Shown: piece after piece, positions 1 through 7,678 of the stretch
Layout: each line of letters begins with the position of its first letter
Position numbering within the stretch: the first letter of the stretch is position 1
Program-made: the position numbers and the translations under genes
Source of the DNA: Clostridia bacterium
GTDB lineage: Bacteria; Bacillota_E; SLMV01; PUMD01
DNA length: 17,195 bases
Direction of reading: 5' to 3'
NCBI GenBank assembly: GCA_003562655.1
Contig: PWUC01000031.1
Location: 1 to 17,195, forward strand
The notes under the pieces: model-generated
The model's database searches: none
The model's input: only the letters and a program-made list of their open reading frames with translations
What the model was told of the DNA's origin: nothing

Positions 1-24
1 AAATGTCAGCCCGAAGATGGCTTT

Positions 25-83
25 GGAAGGTCCTCACTCCCTGAGCCGAGGAAACAGTGACGGCTCTGGGGGAGTGACCTTCC
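25..83 (+). other. Strong hairpin in the leader of the PurL-like gene
   Basis: Positions 25-32 (GGAAGGTC) and 36-41 (ACTCCC) pair with 70-75 and 76-83, giving 14 base pairs with a 3-nt bulge at 33-35. Above a small internal loop, GAGCCG (43-48) pairs with CGGCTC (61-66) around a purine-rich 12-nt loop. No T tract follows, so this is not a standard intrinsic terminator. The 8-bp base resembles a tRNA-Sec acceptor stem, but there is no anticodon arm or T arm and the element is only 59 nt. It could be a cis-regulatory RNA for the downstream gene or the 3' structure of a gene left of the window. I do not recognise it as any known riboswitch class. Confidence 0.5.
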
Positions 84-173
84 ACGATGCGACGTGCCGG
101 TCTCCCGGGATTCTCATTGCCTCCAGCAGGTCCTCTTTTCAGAGCCAACACTTCACAGGGAAAAATGGAAGTT

Positions 174-201
174 TGAACTCACCTGTGAGAAAAAGATACC
201 A
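174..201 (+). promoter_or_regulatory. Weak candidate promoter for the PurL-like gene
   Basis: TTGAAC (174-179) and GATACC (196-201) are separated by 16 nt and match the sigma70 hexamers at 4/6 and 3/6. Transcription from here would give a leader of about 85 nt and would exclude the hairpin at 25-83. The match is poor, and a promoter left of the window is equally possible. Confidence 0.2.
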
Positions 202-292
202 TGGGAACATGGAGATCGGGTGTGCTCAACCCATCAACCCACAAGACTGCTGCGGGGCGGAACCAGACTCGATGACATTGAAGGGGGTTGTC

Positions 293-1393
293 ATGAACAA
301 GGTTGAGAAGGCTTTGATGCACGCGCTTTTTGTCCATCTACACCACAACATAGACAGGGCCATTGATTTCTCAGCATTCGAGGAGTTAAACGAAAGAGTC
401 AGCCAGACCTGGCCCGGGAGCCTGCTCATTGGCCCGGAAGCCGACGATGACGCGGCAGTGGTGCAGATGCCCTCAGACAGCGGGATGCTGGTGGCGAAAA
501 TGGAGAGTCACTGTTCGCCCTGTGTACCCCGACCCTATGACGGAGCCGCCACCGGAGCCGGCGGAGCCATGCGAGATGTGGTCGCCATGGGAGCCCGGCC
601 GCTGTTTCTTCTGGATTTCATCGGAACCAGGCCGCTGGACCAGGAGGTCATCGTGGGCCCCTGTGGATTCGACGAAACGTGCTCCTGCGGCGAGTGCGAG
701 CACATGACCAGCGCAGAGAGGCTGAACCTGCTGATCAAGGGCATCCGGGACATGTGCAGGGCCATGGACGTCTTCGTGGTGGGAGGCGGCCTGTCCACCT
801 CCTTCAGCGACATTGTTCCCGCCGTGGTGGTGGCGGTGATCGGTCGCCTCATCACGGAAAAACCCCTCACAAAGCCGGCAAAAAATGCAAAGGATCAGAT
901 CATAATCGTCGGTGAAACCGGCAGTGATGGCAATGACACCCTCTACCGGGCCGGCCTGGTGGACCAGATGCAGCCGGCGGAGGCCCTCTTCGACGGTGAA
1001 CGGGTGACCATGGAAGCAGCCCTGGCCGCCATGAAGACGGGCAAGATCAATGCCTGTTCGGACCTGGGAGCTGCCGGGATCGGCGCTGCGGTCTGTGAAT
1101 CCGCCCGGTACGGCGGGTTCGGTGCCCGGGTGGACCTGGCACTGGCGCCGACAAGAGTGGCCGACCTGAGTCCCGAGGAGATCCTCATTTGCGAGACACA
1201 GGGCCGAATGCTCTTTCAGGTCAACCCGGGAGACGTCGGGGAGGTAATGGATGCTGTCCGCTCCCGGGGCGCGCCTGTCGCCGTGATCGGAGAGATCACC
1301 ACCTCAGATGAGGCCGTCTTCCTTTACGATGAAGAGACGGTGGCTCGCATACCGAACCGGCCCGACCCCGAACTCCTGCAGCGGTTGAGCTGA
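293..1393 (+). CDS. Half-length PurL-like AIR synthase superfamily protein
   Basis: This 366-aa protein resembles one half of small-type PurL (FGAM synthase), within the ATP-binding PurM/PurL/SelD/HypE/ThiL superfamily. The AIRS N-terminal-like part has EADDDAAVV (49-57), AKMESHC (68-74) and GAATGAGG (84-91). The C-terminal-like part has SDLGAAGIGAAV (256-267) and ILICETQGRMLF (297-308). Small PurL is about 720-750 aa with a tandem repeat; here there is one copy and no N-terminal SEHCSYK-type catalytic motif. An unusual Cys-rich insertion has C124, C130, C132, C135 and H137, with C74 and C77 nearby, suggesting a metal or redox site. The frame is open back to 17, but that stretch looks non-coding; ATG 293 follows an AAGGGGG ribosome site. 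Superfamily assignment is firm and substrate unknown. It is unlikely to be the housekeeping PurL. Confidence 0.85.
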   Translation: MNKVEKALMHALFVHLHHNIDRAIDFSAFEELNERVSQTWPGSLLIGPEADDDAAVVQMPSDSGMLVAKMESHCSPCVPRPYDGAATGAGGAMRDVVAMGARPLFLLDFIGTRPLDQEVIVGPCGFDETCSCGECEHMTSAERLNLLIKGIRDMCRAMDVFVVGGGLSTSFSDIVPAVVVAVIGRLITEKPLTKPAKNAKDQIIIVGETGSDGNDTLYRAGLVDQMQPAEALFDGERVTMEAALAAMKTGKINACSDLGAAGIGAAVCESARYGGFGARVDLALAPTRVADLSPEEILICETQGRMLFQVNPGDVGEVMDAVRSRGAPVAVIGEITTSDEAVFLYDEETVARIPNRPDPELLQRLS

Positions 1394-1789
1394 GCGCCGC
1401 GGCGAGCAGACCCACAGGATGTCCAGGGAAGAATCCCCACCGGCATACGGCCCGGTGGTACAGTGGAAAACAGGACGGGGTCGCGGGCCTTCGTGGCAAA
1501 CAACAGGACCACCGACATATAGGTTATCGAGATCGCGTTATCCCGCCGGAATCCACCCCGATGGGATGGCGTATGCATCGGTCCAGACGAGAAGAAACAC
1601 TGTGAACGTCCGCATAATACACATGCAACACCGGCAGCGATAGCTGTTCTGCCGCAGATGTATCAGGGGGACGTCCGTGAGAGCGCCGGCATGTCCGAAA
1701 AGTGCGACTAGATCACCCTGGAGGGCCTGGACATCTGCGGCGGATGCTGCCTGGGAACGGGAAACCGGATCAGTGCCCGGCGCCGTTGT
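1394..1789. other. Convergent intergenic region, no supported gene
   Basis: About 400 nt separate the plus-strand PurL-like gene from the end of the minus-strand Uma2 gene. A 7-bp hairpin (CCACCGG 1437-1443 with CCGGTGG 1452-1458) lies 44 nt after the PurL-like stop and has no T tract. A plus-strand frame from ATG 1658 is closed by TAG at 1709-1711; beyond it the frame reads ITLEGLDICGGCCLGTG, which might be a gene remnant. I saw no tRNA, no convincing terminator and no repeats. Confidence 0.4.
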
Positions 1790-2566
1790 CTATCGCCACA
1801 GAGCCTGCAGGTCTATGGTGAGCTGGGGAAAATCCGGGGGACACACGACGTCATCCTCCATTCCCCCCTCGGCAACCGCGTATGCGCTGTCCCGCAGAGA
1901 AAGACACTCCAGCGTCCTCTGCTCCGGGTCAACGATCCAGTAGTGACGGACCCCGGCCTTCTGGTAGATCTGCAGTTTCTGCAGACGGTCCTTGCGAGAA
2001 CGGGAAGGAGAAATGATCTCTAGCACCAGCCTGGGTGCCCCGTCGATGCACTTTTCTTTCACGATCTGCTTCTGGCCGCCAGAGATGCAGAACAGATCCG
2101 GCTGCACCACAGTCTTGTCACCCAAAACCACATCCAGAGGCGCGTAAAAGACCTCCCCCTCCGGGTCGTTCTCGCCGAAGTAATCCTTCAGGGACTGGTA
2201 CAGTCTGCGCGAAACCCGCTGGTGCATTACGTTCGGTGACGGCTCCTTTATCAGCATCCCGTCGAGTATCTCGAGGCGGTACCCGGGTTCGTCGGGCAGC
2301 CGCAAATAGTCATCATAGGTTAATTCCTTCCCCGAGTCTACCTGGTAGCTGCCGGCCTCCTCACAGAGGGTGCGATCACCGAGAGCCGCAAGCACATCCT
2401 CAAGTCGATACCGGTACTGCCTCTTGCCCAGCTGGACGTGCGGAATCCTGTCCTCCCTGGTGTACCTCCACACTGTCTCTACTGAAAGATCCAGCGCCTC
2501 GGCCAGCACCTGCGCGGTGACCAGCTTTTCGTTTTCCGCCACCTCCGCCACCTCCAGGTCAACCAT
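1790..2566 (-). CDS. Uma2-family PD-(D/E)XK nuclease with excisionase-type HTH
   Basis: The 258-aa protein has two domains. Residues about 13-62 form a MerR/excisionase-like helix-turn-helix (VTAQVLAEALDLSVETVWRYT, followed by the IPHVQLGKRQYRY wing). Residues about 80-225 are a Uma2/DUF820 domain of the restriction-endonuclease-like fold, with RLEILDG (97-103), VVQPDLF (153-159), LVLEIISPS (180-188) and YQKAGVRHYWIVDP (201-214), so the acidic core residues are present. The biological role of Uma2 proteins is poorly known; DNA cleavage is inferred from the fold. It is a single gene, 142 nt after the SIS operon. The start is uncertain: ATG 2566 lacks a good ribosome site, GTG 2542 has GGAGG 8 nt upstream, and the frame is open back to 2689. 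All three choices keep both domains. Confidence 0.85.
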   Translation of the reverse strand: MVDLEVAEVAENEKLVTAQVLAEALDLSVETVWRYTREDRIPHVQLGKRQYRYRLEDVLAALGDRTLCEEAGSYQVDSGKELTYDDYLRLPDEPGYRLEILDGMLIKEPSPNVMHQRVSRRLYQSLKDYFGENDPEGEVFYAPLDVVLGDKTVVQPDLFCISGGQKQIVKEKCIDGAPRLVLEIISPSRSRKDRLQKLQIYQKAGVRHYWIVDPEQRTLECLSLRDSAYAVAEGGMEDDVVCPPDFPQLTIDLQALWR

Positions 2567-2708
2567 AGCCCAGCTGACAATTAAAAGCAACCTCACGCAA
2601 CGGGCGCCAGTTCTGCCCGCGCAATCATACTGTGTTAACGTGGGTGGAGTTGTGTATGGTTGCTGCCCGGAGCAATGACCCGCCGTCAACGAGTTTTTTG
2701 TTCTGTGG

Positions 2709-3464
2709 TCAGAGGTAGGTCAGCAGGTTGCGATACCTCTCGAGCAGCTTGCGGTTGTGTTCGTCACCGCCTGCCTCGTTGGCGCTCATGAACACCGGCG
2801 GCCTTCCACCCTCCCCCGCCAGATCGCAGACGACCCCGCAGACGGCGGCATTCAGCAGGGCCGCCCCCACCACGGTGGAGGTCGGTCCGACCCTTCCGGC
2901 GCTGCCGGGGATGGCTACCAGGGCATCCCCCGGTTCGCCCCCGATGTCCACCACCAGATCAGCAGCCTCGAACAGACGAAGGCCGCTCGAGTGGCGGGAG
3001 GTGACCGACCGTGAGTAGGGGAGGGAAGTCACCGCCGCCACCCTGAGTCCCTTCTGGCGGGCTGTCAGGGCCATATCAACGGCAGCCGGGTTGCGGCCCG
3101 AAACGGAGATGGCGATCATGACCTCCTTGGGGCGGGGGTCGGCCGCCTCAAGCCACAACGGTGTGTACCCCTCCACGCGCTCGGCCATGGTGCCCGCCTG
3201 TACCGGCCTGGACTCCACCGTCAGGCCGGGAGCGATAATGGGGTTTATCAGCGCGAGTCCTCCTGTGCGATAGAAAAGCTCCGACGCCAGCAGGCCGGAG
3301 TGCCCGCTTCCGAATACGAATATCCTGCGATCGGCCCGCACGGCTCCGGCCATCCAATCCACCAGCTCCTCCAGCTGCCCGGCACAGGCCCGGGCCTGGG
3401 TCCGGATCAGGTCCACCACCGCATCCAGGTAGGTGCTGATCCCCTCACCATCCATCTCTCTCAT
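2709..3464 (-). CDS. SIS-domain phosphosugar-binding protein, UPF0309 type
   Basis: The 251-aa protein is a sugar isomerase (SIS) domain protein matching the UPF0309 family along its length. The phosphosugar-binding features are intact: FGSGHS (51-56), FYRTGGLALINPI (64-76), ISVSGRN (119-125), VTSLPYSRSV (145-154), SRHSSG (156-161) and GPTSTVVGAALLNA (193-206), ending with SANEAGGDEHNR. It should bind or isomerise a phosphorylated sugar in the cytoplasm; the substrate is unknown. ATG 3464 is chosen because GGAGGAGAGGT lies immediately upstream. This start overlaps the end of the preceding SIS gene by 20 nt, implying translational coupling. It is the last gene of the addB-addA-SIS-SIS operon. 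The frame is open to 3521 but without a better start. Confidence 0.9.
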   Translation of the reverse strand: MREMDGEGISTYLDAVVDLIRTQARACAGQLEELVDWMAGAVRADRRIFVFGSGHSGLLASELFYRTGGLALINPIIAPGLTVESRPVQAGTMAERVEGYTPLWLEAADPRPKEVMIAISVSGRNPAAVDMALTARQKGLRVAAVTSLPYSRSVTSRHSSGLRLFEAADLVVDIGGEPGDALVAIPGSAGRVGPTSTVVGAALLNAAVCGVVCDLAGEGGRPPVFMSANEAGGDEHNRKLLERYRNLLTYL

Positions 3465-4185
3465 ACCTCTCCTCCGCCCTTCGGTTGAGATCGGCCGTCC
3501 CGGGACGATTGATGCTGGCATAGACCGAGGGGGTCAACCCTCTTTCCAGGAGTTCCTCCGTCACCTCGGCCGTCAGGGCCCACATGATCGCGACGGCGCC
3601 GACCCCCGACGCGGGGACCAATCTCTGCTCGAGTCCCGGAACGTCCAGGGCAGCGTCGCCGTAGGGAGCCTGGTTGTCCAGGACCACGTCTGCCACCTCG
3701 AAGAGACGCTTCCCCGACGGGTGTTCCGACTCCAGCTGACCGGAGTAGCCGGGGGAGGTCACCGCGACCACCAGAAGCCCCCTCGCCTTCGCCCCCAGGG
3801 CCACCTGCACCGGGACCGCGCTCTTGCCGGACACAGAGCTCACGATGACGACATCACCGTCTGCCATGCACGAAGCATCCAGAGCGCACTCCACCAGCTG
3901 CACCGGATCCGCAGACGTCGAAGCACCCCGCCGCCGCCTGCGCACCGGGTTGATGACCTCAAAATCCCAACGAAGGGGACGCCACAGGGCAAGCCCCCCC
4001 GCCCGGTGGACCAGCTCGCGGTCCACCAGGTGGCCGGTGTCGTACAGGTGCACCGCACCACCCGAGGCGACCCTCGCTGCGATCTTGCGGGCCGCCCGCT
4101 CGATCCCGGCTCCCTCGCGCCTCCTTATGTCCTCGATGACCCGGTGAAACAGGTCAAACACCTTCTGGCCCAGCACACCCCTCAT
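3445..4185 (-). CDS. Divergent SIS-domain paralogue
   Basis: The 246-aa protein is a second SIS-domain protein, alignable with its downstream neighbour: RAGGLALWRP (61-70), VSSVSGKSAVPVQVAL (115-130), VTSPGYSG (142-149), SEHPSGKRLFEVADVVLDN (153-171) and YGDAALDVPGLEQRLVP (175-191). The first phosphosugar loop is changed: LYDTGHL (47-53) stands where the neighbour has FGSGHS, and PASGVGAVAI replaces GPTSTVVGAA. An Arg-rich patch (VRRRRRG, 81-87) is absent from the neighbour. It may have a different ligand, be inactive, or act as a partner in a mixed oligomer. ATG 4185 follows GGGGAGAGG. The gene overlaps the end of addA by 32 nt and the next SIS gene by 20 nt, so the pair looks co-translated. 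Confidence 0.87.
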   Translation of the reverse strand: MRGVLGQKVFDLFHRVIEDIRRREGAGIERAARKIAARVASGGAVHLYDTGHLVDRELVHRAGGLALWRPLRWDFEVINPVRRRRRGASTSADPVQLVECALDASCMADGDVVIVSSVSGKSAVPVQVALGAKARGLLVVAVTSPGYSGQLESEHPSGKRLFEVADVVLDNQAPYGDAALDVPGLEQRLVPASGVGAVAIMWALTAEVTEELLERGLTPSVYASINRPGTADLNRRAEERYERDGW

Positions 4186-7100
4186 CCTCTCCCCAGCTGC
4201 TGAGATTTCGGCAGTGAAAACGGTACCCGCACCACCTGCACAGGGGGTTTCGATTCGGGGCGAAATCTCGGTCCCGCTCAGCCCCCTCGATCAGTGAGAT
4301 GATCCGGGCCGCCCCCTCGGCCGGCCGACCCCGGGAATCCTTTGGCAGCTCGTAGGTCACCTGCGGATGCAGAAAATGGATGTGGGCTCCCTCCACCTTC
4401 CCCAGGCCCAGCCTCTGCACCACCCAGCGGTACAGGTTCAGCTGAAAGGCGTGGGCGCGGTCCCGCCCCTCGACCTCCTCCTTCCGTATCCTGTCGGTCT
4501 TGAAATCGACCACCACCCAGTGCCCGTCCTCATTCTGGTACATCTGGTCGATCTTGCCCGCAACGTGGGCGCGGACTGTCGTGTCCGAGGGCGGCGTCCC
4601 GGGGAGGGGGCAGGAGAAGGACCATTCACTGTAGGAGCGCCTGCGCCGGTGGGCAGCGAGTATCTGAGCATACATCTCCGAGGCAACAAAGGGTTCAACC
4701 AGCTGGTAAATGCGGCGCATCATCTCCGAATCCTCCCCAGAGATGCGGTGTTCCCTCACGGCCACTCCCACGGCATCATCCAGCTTCATCTCCGGCATCA
4801 GTTCGCACACCCGGTGCACGGCGGTGCCGAGCAGGAGGGGATCGATTCCCGTCCCCCGGGTCCGCTCAGTGCGGGCGAAAACCTCGGGCCAGCCGAGGAA
4901 ATGCCTCAGGTAATACAACCGCGGGCAGTGATGGTAGTCGACCAGGGCCGTGACCGAATATCCGCGGTGCAGGAGCTCTCCTGCAGGGGCCGCGGGATCG
5001 AACAGTCCCTCCTCTGCCAGGGATCCCACTCCTGCGATCAGGGGCGATGCATCGTCACCGGCATCCTCTCGGGCAGAGGCGGCTTCATCGCCTGCGGAGA
5101 AGAAACCCCACTCGATGGATCCACCCACATCGGGATCGATGCCCCGGGAAAGCCACCCGAGGTAAGAGTTCGTGCCCGGTCTGAGTTCCTTCATTCGCGC
5201 GGGGAAGGTCTGCCCGCAGGGCTGTCCCTCTCCCGCCTTCGTCGGCGTCAGCAGGACCAGCTTCTCCTCCGCCCGGGTGCAGGCCACGTAGAAGATCCTC
5301 ATCTCCTCCTCCAGGGATGCCTCCCTCTCGGGCCCGCTCAACGTGTGATACAGAGATCCCTTGAGAGGCGTCCCCGTCCCGAGCTTCATCCCGACCCCCA
5401 TCCGGGGGTTCAGGATGCACTTCCCCGCCGATCCGCTCCGGGCGGAACCCGCCTCCGGCAGTATCACCACGGGGAACTCCAGCCCCTTGGCCTGGTGTAT
5501 GGTCATGACGCGGACCACATCTGCCTCCTCAGCCTCCACCGGGGCCCGACCCTCCTCGGCCGCCACCTCTGCCAGGGTGGTCAGGTGTGCGGCGAAGTCC
5601 TGCAGGGACATCCGCTGGTCTTTCTGCATTCCTGCGGCGATGGCAGAGATCTTGTCCAGGTTGGCCAGGGCCTGCTCTGCATGGGGCCAGGTCGCCAGTG
5701 CCTCCCGGTAGCAGCTGCTGCAGAACAGAGTTTCCAGAAGCTCATCCAGGGGAAGGAAATTCGATTGCCATTGCCACTCGCAGAGCAGATCCCGCGTCTG
5801 CCGCAGCACTTCGTCATCCCCTGCTCCCGAGAGTCTGTCCCACAGGGTGTCTCCCTCCCTCCGGGCCAGCTGCAGAAGAGCCGCATCGTCGACGGCGCAG
5901 AAGGGTGATCTCAATACACCGGCCAGGGCGATGTCATCCCTTTCATCGGCGAGCCAGCTCAGAAGCATCCTGAGATCCACGATCTCCTGGCTCGCGTAAA
6001 AATCCCGCCCTCCCACGATCCGATGTGGTATTCGCCTTCTCTGCAGTGATTCTGCCACGGGGCCCAGGGTCGCCGCCTTCCTGACCAGCACCGCCACATC
6101 CCTGAGCTGCCCGCCCCCCTCCATCCAGCCCTCAATCCACCGGGCGACGGCCGCCCCGGCATTTCTCTGCACCTGGTCAGAGTCATCGTCCTCCCTGCGC
6201 TGCACTACCAGGATCTCAACGGGATCGTGGGGAGATGATTCTCGACCGGAGTGGGCCTCCAGGCGTTCGTAATCATTGAAGAGCTCGGAGAAACACATGT
6301 TGTAGATGTCAATGAGTTCGGCGCTGCTGCGGAAATTGGTGGTCATGGACAGGCGCTCGGCACCCATCTCGACCAGGGTCTTCTGCGCCTGACGGAAGAC
6401 ATCCACATCAGCACCCCGGAAGCGGTAGATGGACTGGTCACCGTCACCGACGAGGAACAGGCCTCCCCCGCCGCCTTCACCGGCCAGATCCCTCAGGCGC
6501 CTGACCAGGTCCCACTGAACGCCGTCGGTGTCCTGGAACTCATCCAGCAGGAAGTGGGGATAGGCCCGCCTCAACTCGGTCGCCAGCTCCGGGTGCCTCT
6601 TCAGCATCTGCAGCACCATCCGCTGTTGGTCATCAAAATCCAGGGCCCCCATCTCATCCTTGATCCGGCGGTATCTTTCCGAGATCTCCGCCATCAACCG
6701 GACCAGTCCCTGCACCGCCTCGTGCTCCCCAGAGAGACGGGCGCGCAGGCGAACTCTATTTAGCACCTCGTGCACCGCATCGACGGCAGGTCTGAGGAGT
6801 TTGGGGCAGTGCTGCTTACTCAACAGGCTGCCGAGCTGGTCCAGGGTCCCCTGCGGATCATCGCCCCCGGCGAGCTCCTGCCTCCAACCGGGCCAGTTCT
6901 CGGACAGCTCCTCCAGCAGCGGGGGATAGACCCTGGTCCGCTGGATGGCGGGTTCGGAACCCAGTCTGAGCAGGTTCTCACATGCGTCACGGACCTGATC
7001 CAGTTCCTCTCCGGACAGGCCCAGGTCCTCGCCGCCCGCCTGATCGAACAACCTCTGCAGGGTCCTCTCGGTCCGATCGCCAATCTCCTCCCAGCTGAGA

Positions 7101-7678
7101 CTGTAGCGGCATCCCGCCTCGTACAGACCGCGCAGGATCTGGACATACGACTGCACCCAGGGGCCGGAATAGCTGTGGCGATCGACCAGCTCCTGCAGAA
7201 AGGAGCCCTCCCCCTCCTCTGACCTCAACTCCCCGGCAACGGCGCTGGTGATGATGTCATCGAGAACGGTCCGGCGGTTGTACGGATCCAGGGCGGAGAA
7301 CTCGGGGTCCAGGCCCGCAAGGTGAGGGTATTGACGCAGAAGCGACGAACAGAAGCTGTGAATGGTCCCCACGGGCATGCCCTCAATGCCCCACACCAGC
7401 GAGCGCCACCTCCGGGCCTCCTCCCCGTCACTCATCTCATCCCGGGCCCTTTTCCACCGGGCGATCAGGCGCCTGCGCAGCCGTGTCTTCATCTCGGCTG
7501 CGGCCTTATTGGTGAAGGTGATGGCCACGATGTCCTCGGGCCTGACGCCCTCTGAGAGCAGACGCTCGATGCGGCCCACCAGCACTCGCGTCTTGCCGCT
7601 TCCCGGCCCCGCCGTCACCAGGACGTCACGGTCCCATGTGACCATGGCCCTCTCCTGCACCTCAGTGGGACAGAACAC
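4154..7678 (-). CDS. addA: AddA-type helicase/exonuclease subunit
   Basis: The 1174-aa protein is a UvrD-like SF1 helicase fused to a RecB-type nuclease, the AddA subunit of the AddAB break-processing enzyme. Helicase motifs are complete: Q motif CPTEVQ (2-7), Walker A GPGSGKT (24-30), TFTNKAAAEM (54-63), LDEFQD (378-383), VGDGDQSIYRFRG (410-422), NFRSS (448-452), TIHQAKGLEFPVV (726-738) and VACTRAEE (798-805). The nuclease has H955, D1044, D1058-F-K1060 and QLNLY (1079-1083). Cysteines 918, 1147, 1150 and 1156 have the spacing of the iron-sulphur cluster usually described in AddB. Start: GTG 7678 follows GGGGAGGAG 6 nt upstream and overlaps addB by 17 nt; the open frame to 7942 reads as shadow of addB. 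Sure of the family; AddA rather than AdnA/PcrA-nuclease fusion rests on the adjacent addB. Confidence 0.93.
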   Translation of the reverse strand: MFCPTEVQERAMVTWDRDVLVTAGPGSGKTRVLVGRIERLLSEGVRPEDIVAITFTNKAAAEMKTRLRRRLIARWKRARDEMSDGEEARRWRSLVWGIEGMPVGTIHSFCSSLLRQYPHLAGLDPEFSALDPYNRRTVLDDIITSAVAGELRSEEGEGSFLQELVDRHSYSGPWVQSYVQILRGLYEAGCRYSLSWEEIGDRTERTLQRLFDQAGGEDLGLSGEELDQVRDACENLLRLGSEPAIQRTRVYPPLLEELSENWPGWRQELAGGDDPQGTLDQLGSLLSKQHCPKLLRPAVDAVHEVLNRVRLRARLSGEHEAVQGLVRLMAEISERYRRIKDEMGALDFDDQQRMVLQMLKRHPELATELRRAYPHFLLDEFQDTDGVQWDLVRRLRDLAGEGGGGGLFLVGDGDQSIYRFRGADVDVFRQAQKTLVEMGAERLSMTTNFRSSAELIDIYNMCFSELFNDYERLEAHSGRESSPHDPVEILVVQRREDDDSDQVQRNAGAAVARWIEGWMEGGGQLRDVAVLVRKAATLGPVAESLQRRRIPHRIVGGRDFYASQEIVDLRMLLSWLADERDDIALAGVLRSPFCAVDDAALLQLARREGDTLWDRLSGAGDDEVLRQTRDLLCEWQWQSNFLPLDELLETLFCSSCYREALATWPHAEQALANLDKISAIAAGMQKDQRMSLQDFAAHLTTLAEVAAEEGRAPVEAEEADVVRVMTIHQAKGLEFPVVILPEAGSARSGSAGKCILNPRMGVGMKLGTGTPLKGSLYHTLSGPEREASLEEEMRIFYVACTRAEEKLVLLTPTKAGEGQPCGQTFPARMKELRPGTNSYLGWLSRGIDPDVGGSIEWGFFSAGDEAASAREDAGDDASPLIAGVGSLAEEGLFDPAAPAGELLHRGYSVTALVDYHHCPRLYYLRHFLGWPEVFARTERTRGTGIDPLLLGTAVHRVCELMPEMKLDDAVGVAVREHRISGEDSEMMRRIYQLVEPFVASEMYAQILAAHRRRRSYSEWSFSCPLPGTPPSDTTVRAHVAGKIDQMYQNEDGHWVVVDFKTDRIRKEEVEGRDRAHAFQLNLYRWVVQRLGLGKVEGAHIHFLHPQVTYELPKDSRGRPAEGAARIISLIEGAERDRDFAPNRNPLCRWCGYRFHCRNLSSWGEDEGCAGPEGV

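Noticed and set aside
25..83. tRNA-Sec (selC) suggested by the 8-bp GGAAGGTC/GACCTTCC stem
   Set aside because: Only 59 nt, with no TCA anticodon loop, no T arm and no CCA end.
17..292. N-terminal extension of the PurL-like protein to 458 aa
   Set aside because: The extra residues resemble no AIRS protein, overlap the hairpin at 25-83, and ATG 293 has a good ribosome site.
2676..2705. Plus-strand terminator from the TTTTTT run at 2694-2699
   Set aside because: The preceding stem (TGAC/GTCA) has only 4 bp and no plus-strand gene ends nearby.
4367..5908. 513-aa open plus-strand frame opposite addA
   Set aside because: Antisense shadow of the helicase gene; composition is that of a reversed GC-rich frame and no domain is visible.
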